From: Bog-105 sp965277855
GTDB lineage: Bacteria; Acidobacteriota; Terriglobia; Bryobacterales; Bryobacteraceae
DNA: 64,000 nucleotides
Direction of reading: 5' to 3'
Assembly: GCA_965277855.1 (NCBI GenBank)
Contig: OZ255847.1
Coordinates: 5,518,001 to 5,582,000, forward strand
Shown in pieces: positions 45,210-53,029 of this stretch (within the stretch, counting starts at the first letter, position 1; every line of letters begins with the position of its first letter). A program made the position numbers and the translations under genes. Below the pieces are notes generated by a model that did no database searches, was not told the DNA's origin, and saw nothing but the letters and a program-made list of their open reading frames with translations.

Positions 45210-47477
45210 TTATTTGCTTGTAGGAGCAAACTCGTTCACGATTTGCTCCACGTAGGCCGCTTCGTCGCCAATCGCTTTTGTCACCACGATCAGTTGTTCG
45301 CTCGCCTCCGGAAAACGGCTCTGTTCGAGCGCTTCCCGCACTCCCGGCACTGTCTTCGCGCCATAGCCGGTATAAGTTCCTGGCGCATAAAGCAGATGCT
45401 TCACCCACGGCCGTCGCGGCAATCCCGCGTCGCTCGTTAGTTTGCGCTCGGCCAGCGCCAGTTCCCCATTGAGTTTCTGCCGCTTCTCCGGCGAGAGCGC
45501 CACCAGCTCAGCTTCCACCTGTTCGAAGTTGCTGGAGGCTTTCTCCAGAGCGGCAATCGCGTTGTCGAACCCGGAAAAATCCATCGCAGGTGGAGAGCTC
45601 AAAGGCCCTGGCGCATGCACCGGATTTTGCGGATCGTTCATCAGCGTGTACGAACCCATGTCGATGTTGCGCTTGCGCGTATCGGCCTCCTCCTGCAAAG
45701 ACTTCACCAGCGCCTTCAGTTCGGCATCGTACCCCTTGATCGTCGCGGTCAGCAATTTAAAGTCATAGGGCAACACCTCGGCATCGGCCGCGCGCATTAC
45801 CAGCGTGCCCGCCGTTTGCGCCAGCGCCCGGCCATACGCTTCCGTCTTGTCCCCAAAATGTTCTTCGAACCAAGGCGTATCGTAAGCCGAATGGTAGGTC
45901 CCGCTGCGGTCTTCTCCACCGAAACCCAGATTGAGCGACGCGATCCCCAGGTGATCGAGAAATGCCCCGAAATCCGACCCGCTACCGATCGCCTCAATCG
46001 GCAGCGTATGCTGCATTGCCGGGTTGCTGCCTGTTGTCGGACGCCGTCCACCCCCACGCCTGCCCCCCTGCAGCAGCAGCGCCGATTGCTGCCGTTTCCA
46101 CACCGACCCATTTGTCTCCGGGTCGGTAATGTCCTTTGCCACCTCATTCACTAACTGCTCGAGCGAATGCGAGCCGCCTGCTCCGAAAAATCCGCGCCCC
46201 GTCTCATCCGTGTTCACGTAAAGTGCCGCATGCTTACTCAGCTCGTCCGCGTGCGTCTCCGCCCATTCCGTGGAACCGATCAGGCCCGGCTCTTCCCCGT
46301 CCCAGGCTGTGTAAATCAAAGTGCGTTTCGGGCGCCATCCCTGCTTGGCCAGTTCGCCCAACGCGCGCGCCTCTTCGAGCAACGCCGACTGGCCCGAAAT
46401 CGGATCGTTTGCGCCATTCACCCAGCCGTCGTAGTGGTTCCCGCGCACGATCCAAACGTCCGGCTCTTGCGCTCCCCGCATCGTGGCAATCACATCTAAC
46501 ACCGGCTTTTGGTCCCAATTAAATTCCAGCTTCAGGTGAACCTTGGCCGGGCCAGGTCCGAAATGATAAGTGAACGGCAATCCGCCGCGCCACGTCGCAG
46601 GCACTACCCGCCCATCCAGCGCCCTCAATAACGGCTCTGCGTCCGCATAGCTAATCGGCAGCACCGGAATCTTCATCAGCGTCTGCGCCTCACTGATTTT
46701 CAGCCGCTTCGCCCCCGGAACCGAGCCAACACCGGGTGTGAGCGGATCCCCGGAATACAGCGTCATATCCGCCACGCTGCCGCGCTGCACGCCATCCGGC
46801 GGACGCATCGGTCCCTTGGGTAGAACGTCGCCCTGCACGTAACCGTCATCCGCCGGATCCGAATAGATGATGCATCCCACCGCACCATGCTCGTAAGCCA
46901 GCTTCGGTTTCAAGCCGCGCCACCCTCCGCCATAGCGCGCTATCGCAATCGCGCCCTTCACCGAAATCCCGTTCCGCTCCAGTTCTTCGTAGTCGGCCGG
47001 CATCCCGTAATTCACGTAAACCAGAGGGGCCGTGACATCGCCATCAGCCGAGTAAATGTTGTACCCAGGCAGCTGCGTGCTCTTTTCCTGCGTATAGGGA
47101 TCGCCCGGAAGCGGCGGTTCGTCCAGTTTGGCTTTAAACGTTGTGGGCTCGACGAGTTCGACAACCCGCGTCTTCGGCGTCGGATACAGCACGTCAAACT
47201 GCTCGATGTGAGCGTCCCACCCCCATTCTTTGTAGCGAGCCACCAGCCACTCCGCGTTTTTTCTCTGCGCCTCCGAACCGACATTGTGAGGATGCCCTGC
47301 GAGTTGCACCATGTTGGCATGAATGCGCTGCGGATCGGGCACGTTTCGAAATCGCTGCTCCCAGTTTTGTTCCGCCTTTGAGCTGGCGGCAGTGAAGCCG
47401 GTCAGTGAGTCTGCGGCTTGCCCCGCAATCCCGGCCGCCAAAGAAATCAGAATCAATGGTGCAATGTGAGTACGCAG
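45210..47477 (-). CDS. Exported M28 metallopeptidase, glutamate carboxypeptidase II-like
   Basis: About 755 residues, with a PA domain inserted before the peptidase domain. The di-zinc ligand pattern is complete: His in RGNHYDGW, bridging Asp in GANDPISG, Glu-Glu in WDGEEPGL, Asp in NTDETG and His in YHSAYDTPW. A helical dimerisation-type domain ends the protein. ATG-type starts are lacking; CTG at 47477 gives MRTHIAPLILISLAAGIAG, a full signal peptide, with GGAGG five bases upstream. TTG 47456 would remove the positive N-region. It heads the operon with two propeller proteins and probably removes C-terminal acidic residues from peptides in the periplasm. Confidence 0.88.
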   Translation of the reverse strand: MRTHIAPLILISLAAGIAGQAADSLTGFTAASSKAEQNWEQRFRNVPDPQRIHANMVQLAGHPHNVGSEAQRKNAEWLVARYKEWGWDAHIEQFDVLYPTPKTRVVELVEPTTFKAKLDEPPLPGDPYTQEKSTQLPGYNIYSADGDVTAPLVYVNYGMPADYEELERNGISVKGAIAIARYGGGWRGLKPKLAYEHGAVGCIIYSDPADDGYVQGDVLPKGPMRPPDGVQRGSVADMTLYSGDPLTPGVGSVPGAKRLKISEAQTLMKIPVLPISYADAEPLLRALDGRVVPATWRGGLPFTYHFGPGPAKVHLKLEFNWDQKPVLDVIATMRGAQEPDVWIVRGNHYDGWVNGANDPISGQSALLEEARALGELAKQGWRPKRTLIYTAWDGEEPGLIGSTEWAETHADELSKHAALYVNTDETGRGFFGAGGSHSLEQLVNEVAKDITDPETNGSVWKRQQSALLLQGGRRGGGRRPTTGSNPAMQHTLPIEAIGSGSDFGAFLDHLGIASLNLGFGGEDRSGTYHSAYDTPWFEEHFGDKTEAYGRALAQTAGTLVMRAADAEVLPYDFKLLTATIKGYDAELKALVKSLQEEADTRKRNIDMGSYTLMNDPQNPVHAPGPLSSPPAMDFSGFDNAIAALEKASSNFEQVEAELVALSPEKRQKLNGELALAERKLTSDAGLPRRPWVKHLLYAPGTYTGYGAKTVPGVREALEQSRFPEASEQLIVVTKAIGDEAAYVEQIVNEFAPTSK

Positions 47478-47594
47478 AAATCCCTCCAGGATGTCGTGAC
47501 TGCCGGTAGCCCGCTAACAGGGAGGCGCTTTTTTAAGAGCAGTATTGTTCATACTAATGCACTCGCGATCCTCCACACGCGAGAATGAAGGAAC

Positions 47595-48443
47595 TTGCCA
47601 AGCCCTCTCAAATTACTGCTTGCCATTTTGCTCGGCTCGGCTGCTGCAACTGCGCAGGCGAACTACGAGATTCAGGTCTACGGTTCGGATACAGTGCCGC
47701 CCGGCCGCACCATGGTCGAGTTGCACAGCAACTTGACTGTCGAAGGATTCAAAACCACCGTCGCCGGGGTCATTCCTGATCAACACCAGGTGCATGAGAC
47801 TGTGGAGATCACGCAAGGCTGGAACAGCTGGTTTGAAACCGGCTTCTATATCTTCACCAGCGCCGGACCGGGCCAGGGCTATAAATGGGTGGGCGATCAT
47901 ATTCGGCCCCGCGTGCGAGTGCCCGATAGCTGGCGTTGGCCCGTCGGCGTAAGCCTTTCAACGGAGATCGGTTATCAGCGCCCTATTTTTTCGACCGATA
48001 CCTGGACCTGGGAGATCCGCCCGATTATCGATAAGCAACTCGGGCGCTTTTACCTGGCGTTCAACCCCGCTCTCGAACGCTCGTTCCACGGTACGAGCGT
48101 GCATGAAGGCGTTGGCTTCTCACCCAGTTTCAAGCTCGCCTACAACATGACTCGAAAGTTAAGCGGTGGTTTTGAATACTACGGTTCTGATGGCTCCGTC
48201 ACCGGTTTCAATCCGTTCTACCAGCAGCAGCAGCAATTCTTTCCTTCTATCGATTACGACTTCGGTCCCAACTGGGAGTTCAATTTTGGAGTGGGTGTCG
48301 GCATCACGCACACCACCGAACATCTGATCGTCAAGATGATCATTGGGCGGCGCTTCCGCTTCATCACTCCGCGCCTGCCGCGAGCGCTCCGCAACGCGCT
48401 CACCCAACCCGCACGGCCCGACAACGGAATAGACCCGTCTTGA
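47595..48443 (+). CDS. Predicted outer-membrane beta-barrel protein of unknown function
   Basis: A 282-residue protein with a signal peptide (LKLLLAILLGSAAATAQA) and alternating polar/aromatic strands throughout (WNSWFETGFYIF, GGFEYYGSDGSV, NWEFNFGVGVG). No family is recognised with confidence. The start is TTG 47595, with AAGGAA six bases before it; the nearby ATG 47585 is out of frame. It lies one base before the cytochrome c peroxidase gene, so the two are almost certainly co-transcribed and may act together in the envelope. Confidence 0.72.
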   Translation: MPSPLKLLLAILLGSAAATAQANYEIQVYGSDTVPPGRTMVELHSNLTVEGFKTTVAGVIPDQHQVHETVEITQGWNSWFETGFYIFTSAGPGQGYKWVGDHIRPRVRVPDSWRWPVGVSLSTEIGYQRPIFSTDTWTWEIRPIIDKQLGRFYLAFNPALERSFHGTSVHEGVGFSPSFKLAYNMTRKLSGGFEYYGSDGSVTGFNPFYQQQQQFFPSIDYDFGPNWEFNFGVGVGITHTTEHLIVKMIIGRRFRFITPRLPRALRNALTQPARPDNGIDPS

Positions 48444-48444
48444 T

Positions 48445-49470
48445 ATGAAATTCTGGCTACGGCTCCTGCTCTCCTGCATCACTGCCGGCTCTAGTCTCTG
48501 CGTGGCCCAGGACGACAAGCCGCATGCCAACCTACCGCCGCCCTCCCCAGGCTTCCCGGCGATCCGTTATCCCGCCGATAATCCTTACTCGGCAGCGCGC
48601 GCCACCCTCGGCAAATTGCTCTTTTTCGATGGCAGGCTTTCGTCAAATGGCGCTGTATCCTGCGCGTTTTGCCACAAGCCCAACCACGGCTTCTCTGACG
48701 ATCAGCCCTTTTCCTTCGGCGTCGACGGCCAGCCCACCGGACGCCACACCCCCACGCTCATCAATCGAGCCTGGGGCAAAAGCGAGTTTTGGGATGGTCG
48801 TGCGCCCACGCTCGAATCGCAAGTCGTAATACCGGAAACAAATCCGCACGAAATGGGCGAAACCACCGATCAGCTCGTTCAGAAACTGCAGGCGATCAAA
48901 GGGTACGGCCCACTTTTCGCGGCGGCTTTCGGCGACTCGGCCATCAACTTCGAGCGAATTACCCAAGCACTGGCTAACTATGAGCGAACGATTATCTCCG
49001 GTGATTCGTCATACGATCGTTTCATCGCGGGTGATAAAGCAGCGCTCACCAAAGAGCAGAAAGCCGGGCTCGAATTTTTCAATGGCAAAGGCGAGTGCGC
49101 CGAATGCCACAAGCCTCCCTTCTTTACCGACGAGAGCTTCGCTAATCTCGGCGTAGGAGCCGCCAATAAGGTGCCCGATCCCGGGCGCGCGGACGTCACG
49201 AAAAAGAAGCGCGATCTCGGGAAATTTAAGGTCCCAACTCTGCGTGATCTCGCTCGCCGCGGGCCCTACATGCACAACGGAAGCCTCAAAACTCTCGGCG
49301 ATGTTCTCGATTTTTACGCCAAAGGCGGCATTCCCAATCCGCACGTCGACACACGTCTCTTGCAGTTCTACCTGGATGCCGAAACCAAGCGTGATCTACT
49401 CGCGTTCTTAGACGCCCTGAACGGCAATTTACCGCTCGACACTCAACCGCCCGCTAAGTTGCCCGAGTGA
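48445..49470 (+). CDS. Di-haem cytochrome c peroxidase (MauG/CcpA family)
   Basis: A 341-residue exported peroxidase reducing hydrogen peroxide with electrons from small cytochromes, or a related MauG-like oxidase. A signal peptide (LRLLLSCITAGSSLCVA) is followed by two haem c sites, CAFCH and CAECH. LGKLLFFDGRLS, RHTPTLINRAW, FWDGRAPTLESQ and FKVPTLRDLARRGPYMHNGS are the conserved family blocks. It ends in a convergent 28-base overlap with the TetR gene. Confidence 0.93.
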   Translation: MKFWLRLLLSCITAGSSLCVAQDDKPHANLPPPSPGFPAIRYPADNPYSAARATLGKLLFFDGRLSSNGAVSCAFCHKPNHGFSDDQPFSFGVDGQPTGRHTPTLINRAWGKSEFWDGRAPTLESQVVIPETNPHEMGETTDQLVQKLQAIKGYGPLFAAAFGDSAINFERITQALANYERTIISGDSSYDRFIAGDKAALTKEQKAGLEFFNGKGECAECHKPPFFTDESFANLGVGAANKVPDPGRADVTKKKRDLGKFKVPTLRDLARRGPYMHNGSLKTLGDVLDFYAKGGIPNPHVDTRLLQFYLDAETKRDLLAFLDALNGNLPLDTQPPAKLPE

Positions 49471-50099
49471 AGGCGCCCCGTTGCGCCGTCTTCGAGCACC
49501 AGGAAATCGAACAGGCGCCCCAGTAAACCGCATGCCTGCTTTTCTGAAATAGTCGCCGGATCGTAGGCCAGTTCCAGCACCAGCCCCTGCAGCATGACTT
49601 GTAACGCGATACGCTTCATCTCGCGTTCCTCTGGTGTTGGCCCCAGGTCTTCGGCGCACAATCCAACCACTTCGCCCCACTGCATCTTGGCCCGGACACT
49701 GCGATACGCGGCCGCCAGCTTAGCTCTCCGCCCGGGATGCCGCAACGCGTACAGCTTGAACTCGAGAATCAGAACGGACCACCGGCGGTCCGACAATTTC
49801 CCGATGTAGTAATCGCGCAACGTCTCCATCCGCTCACGTTCCGTCGTGCATTCCGCCATCGCTGCTCGAATCACTTCCAGGGCCTGCAAAGACTGATCTT
49901 CCACTAGAGCGAAAAATAGATCCTCTTTGGAAGCAAAATGAGCATAAAAGGCACCCCGGGTGTACCCGGCTTCAGTTGCAATATCGTCGATGCGAGCCGC
50001 CTCGAAGCCATCGCGGGCGAATATCCGGTAGGCCGCTTTCAGAAGCCGCCGCTGAGTCACTTCCGTTTTCTGCTGGTGCTTGTTAAGGACAGAGGGCAT
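49443..50099 (-). CDS. TetR/AcrR-family transcriptional regulator
   Basis: A 218-residue repressor. The N-terminal helix-turn-helix is typical: RRLLKAAYRIFARDGFEAARI, DDIATEAGYTRGAFYAHFASKEDLF. The ligand-binding helical domain follows. It is divergent from an EmrAB/TolC-type efflux operon, and two operator-like palindromes occupy the gap, so it very likely represses that operon and itself until a toxic ligand binds. Confidence 0.93.
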   Translation of the reverse strand: MPSVLNKHQQKTEVTQRRLLKAAYRIFARDGFEAARIDDIATEAGYTRGAFYAHFASKEDLFFALVEDQSLQALEVIRAAMAECTTERERMETLRDYYIGKLSDRRWSVLILEFKLYALRHPGRRAKLAAAYRSVRAKMQWGEVVGLCAEDLGPTPEEREMKRIALQVMLQGLVLELAYDPATISEKQACGLLGRLFDFLVLEDGATGRLHSGNLAGG

Positions 50100-50113
50100 C
50101 GGTTTCTATAAAA

Positions 50114-50154
50114 ATTATATACACGAGTGTATGCAATATGGTACACGTATGTAT
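50114..50154. promoter_or_regulatory. Tandem TetR operators and overlapping promoter
   Basis: ATACACGAGTGTAT (50119-50132) is a perfect dyad (ATACAC-GA-GTGTAT). GTACACGTATGTAT (50141-50154) matches it at 11 of 14 bases, and the centres are 22 bases apart, two helical turns. On the minus strand a TATAAT -10 box (50119-50114) touches the first dyad, so binding would block the regulator's own promoter. The start of the efflux operon lies 15 bases beyond the second dyad. Confidence 0.75.
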
Positions 50155-50168
50155 GTATTCCTTTGAAA

Positions 50169-51755
50169 ATGCTTTCTGAGTCGTGCGCGATCTTAAAACC
50201 ACGAGCCTGCGGGCAGAGCCTTCGCCTCGCGGCATTGCTCGTTTTAGCCGTTGCCAACGCACATCCCCAAGCAGCCTCTCCCGGCGCTGTCTCCTCCGGT
50301 GGCTCGTCGCGCGCTGCTCAATTGCCCGCTTCCGGCCGGACCGGGCCATCCGGGTCCGTCACCTCGCAGCAGTCCGCGTCCCCAGGCAGCGGTGTCGCCA
50401 CGCTCGACAGCTCAGTCCAGGTCTCCGGCGATTACAGCGGGAGTGTCGCTTCTGCCTTGGCCGGCAGCGGACCCATTACTCTTACCCTCTCCGACGCCCT
50501 GAAATTCGGCTTGCAAACGAACTTGGGCAGCATCTCCGCCAATAACAGCGCGCGCGCTACTCGGGCCGAACGCATCCAGGCGCTCAGCGCGCTTCTCCCC
50601 AACATTTCCGTCAACGCCTCGGAAACCGTGACGCAAGTCAATCTTGCCGCCTACGGTTTCCAATTCAACTTGCCGCCCGGCCTCAATTTCGCCATCCCCA
50701 CCGTGGTCGGCCCATTCAGCTATTCGCAGCTGCAAGGCACGCTCAGTCAATCGATTTACGATCCCGTGCAACGGCGCAACTGGAAGGCTGCCAAAGAAAC
50801 CGAGCGCGCTTCTATCCTCTCCGCCAAAGACACGCGCGAACTGGTAGTCTTCGCGGTCGGCGGCACTTATCTGCAAACCATCACGGCCACTGCCCGCGTC
50901 ACTTCGCAACGCGCCCAGGTCGACAATGCCCGCGCCGTCTACAACCAGGCCGTCACGCGCAAAGCCGCCGGCACTAATTCCAAAATAGATGTCATGCGTT
51001 CTCTGGTCGAATTGCAGACGCAGGAGCAGCGTCTGAGTTCGCTTGAAGCCGATCTTCGCAAGCAGAAAATAACTCTCGCCCGCGTGATCGGGCTTCCCCA
51101 GGACCGTGAGCTTCGCTTGGCCGAACCGCTCAGTTTTTCTGAAACCGCCGTCCCGGAAACAGAGGTGGCGATTCGCCGGGCCCTTCAGCGCCGCGCCGAT
51201 CTGAGGTCGTCCGAAGCCCAGGTCAAAGCGGCCGAGCAGGCACTCTCTGCCGCTCACGCCGAGCGCCTGCCATCCCTAGCGATTAACGGAGACTATGGAG
51301 TCATTGGCCCTAACCCCGCCAACAATCACGGCGTCTTCGCCGTCACCGGATCGGTCAACATGCCCGTCTGGCAAGGCGGCCGCGTGCGAGGCGATATCCA
51401 GCAAGCCGAATCCACTCTCGATCAGCGCCGTGCCGAACTGGCCGATCAGCGTGCTCGTGTCGAACAGGACGTGCGCAACGCCATCATCGAACTGCAGACC
51501 GCCTCCGGCCAAGTCCACCTGGCCGACACCAATCGCGGCTACGCAAACGAAACACTATCCGAATCGCGCGACCGTTTTGCCGCCGGCGTGGCGACCACGG
51601 TCGAAGTAGTACAGGCCCAGGAACAGGTTGCCAGCGCGGAAAATGACTACATCTCCAGCCTCTTCTCCTTCGATCTTTCTCGCCTTAGTCTCGCTCGCGC
51701 CACCGGAGACGCGGAAACCGGCCTGCCGGATTTGCTGAAAGGGAACCATCCATGA
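50169..51755 (+). CDS. TolC-family outer-membrane efflux protein
   Basis: A 528-residue outer-membrane factor and first gene of a second tripartite efflux operon. ATG 50169 opens a signal peptide (LRLAALLVLAVANAHPQA); the longer frame from 50127 would start inside the operator region. After a Ser/Gly-rich linker, ITLTLSDALKFGLQTNLG begins the first TolC repeat, and the second repeat contains VKAAEQALSAAHAERLPSLA and coiled-coil sequence to the end. It overlaps the adaptor gene by four bases. Confidence 0.9.
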   Translation: MLSESCAILKPRACGQSLRLAALLVLAVANAHPQAASPGAVSSGGSSRAAQLPASGRTGPSGSVTSQQSASPGSGVATLDSSVQVSGDYSGSVASALAGSGPITLTLSDALKFGLQTNLGSISANNSARATRAERIQALSALLPNISVNASETVTQVNLAAYGFQFNLPPGLNFAIPTVVGPFSYSQLQGTLSQSIYDPVQRRNWKAAKETERASILSAKDTRELVVFAVGGTYLQTITATARVTSQRAQVDNARAVYNQAVTRKAAGTNSKIDVMRSLVELQTQEQRLSSLEADLRKQKITLARVIGLPQDRELRLAEPLSFSETAVPETEVAIRRALQRRADLRSSEAQVKAAEQALSAAHAERLPSLAINGDYGVIGPNPANNHGVFAVTGSVNMPVWQGGRVRGDIQQAESTLDQRRAELADQRARVEQDVRNAIIELQTASGQVHLADTNRGYANETLSESRDRFAAGVATTVEVVQAQEQVASAENDYISSLFSFDLSRLSLARATGDAETGLPDLLKGNHP

Positions 51756-53026
51756 CCACTGAAGATCAATCGCAAGAGACTTTAGAAAAAACCGAACCGG
51801 CTCCTGCACTGGCAAGCCCGCAACCCCTCTCCCCAGCCTCGTCCCCCGCTGCTCCGCGCGGACGCCGCAGAGCTTTCCTGATCTTCTTCATCGTTCTGGT
51901 GATCGCCGCTGCCGCCGGCTTGCTCTTCTGGCTGCATGCCCGTCAGTTTGAATCCACTGACGATGCTCAGGTCGATGCTCACCTCAACCCGGTCAGCGCC
52001 CGCATCGATGGCACCATCACCAAGGTTTATGTCGACGACAACCAGATCGTCAAAACCGGTGACTCGCTCGTCGACCTCGATCCGCGCGATTACCAGGTGA
52101 CGCTCGACCAGGCCCTTGCACAACTTACCCAAGCCGAGAGTATGGTCTTTGCGCAGCAACCAAACATTCCGATTACGCAGGTGGCAAACAGCACTAACAT
52201 CTCGACTGGGCAAGCCGACGTCGCCGGCTCCGAAGCCGCTCTCGCCTCCGCCCAACGCGACCGCGAGTCGTCCGCCGCCAAACTCGCCGAATCCGAGGCC
52301 AACAATGCGCGCGCTCAGGCCGATCTCGCCCGCTATAAAATCCTCATAGCCAAAGAAGAAGTTTCGCAACAGGAATTCGATCAGACTTCCGCTACTGCCA
52401 AGGCCCAAACGGCTACCGTTGCCGCCAATCTGGCCTCGCTGCAATCTGCTGATCACCTGGTCGACCAGCGCCGCGCACAACTCCAGCAATCGCAAGACAG
52501 GCTCTCCCAATCTCAAACGAACGGCCCGCGCCAGATCGCTATCCAGCGCGCCACCGTTCGCTCCAATCAAGCAAGTGCCAAAAGCGCTAACGCTCAGGTC
52601 GAACAGGCGCGCCTTAGGCTGAGTTACTGCAAGATCGTCGCACCGGTCGACGGCATTCTGATGCGCCGTTCCGCCGAAGTCGGCTCGCACGTCACCGCCG
52701 GACAGCAGTTGCTGCAAATCGCTCAGATCAACGACATCTGGGTCACGGCCAATTTCAAAGAGACGCAACTCCGCAACGTGCGTCCGGGTCAAACTGCCAC
52801 CATCCAAGTCGACGCGCTGAAAAGAACTTTTCAAGGCTACATAGAAACTATCGGAGGCTCTACCGGCGCGGTCGCGAGTGTTCTGCCCCCTGAAAACGCC
52901 ACCGGAAATTTCGTCAAGGTGGTCCAGCGCATTCCCGTCCGCATGCGTTTCAAACCGAATCAGGATGGCCTCGACCGTCTGCGTCCCGGCATGTCCGTTG
53001 AGCCCGACGTTCGCATCGGAAACTAA
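51752..53026 (+). CDS. EmrA/HlyD-type periplasmic adaptor
   Basis: A 424-residue membrane fusion protein. A Pro/Ala-rich cytoplasmic tail precedes one membrane helix at about 40-61 (AFLIFFIVLVIAAAAGLLFWL). STDDAQVDAHLNPVSARIDG and the lipoyl half VYVDDNQIVKTGDSLVDLD are typical of EmrA. A long Ala/Gln/Ser coiled-coil hairpin follows, then IVAPVDGILMRRSAEVGSHV, the second lipoyl half. It connects the MFS pump encoded next with the outer-membrane factor before it. Confidence 0.93.
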   Translation: MTTEDQSQETLEKTEPAPALASPQPLSPASSPAAPRGRRRAFLIFFIVLVIAAAAGLLFWLHARQFESTDDAQVDAHLNPVSARIDGTITKVYVDDNQIVKTGDSLVDLDPRDYQVTLDQALAQLTQAESMVFAQQPNIPITQVANSTNISTGQADVAGSEAALASAQRDRESSAAKLAESEANNARAQADLARYKILIAKEEVSQQEFDQTSATAKAQTATVAANLASLQSADHLVDQRRAQLQQSQDRLSQSQTNGPRQIAIQRATVRSNQASAKSANAQVEQARLRLSYCKIVAPVDGILMRRSAEVGSHVTAGQQLLQIAQINDIWVTANFKETQLRNVRPGQTATIQVDALKRTFQGYIETIGGSTGAVASVLPPENATGNFVKVVQRIPVRMRFKPNQDGLDRLRPGMSVEPDVRIGN

Positions 53027-53029
53027 CTC

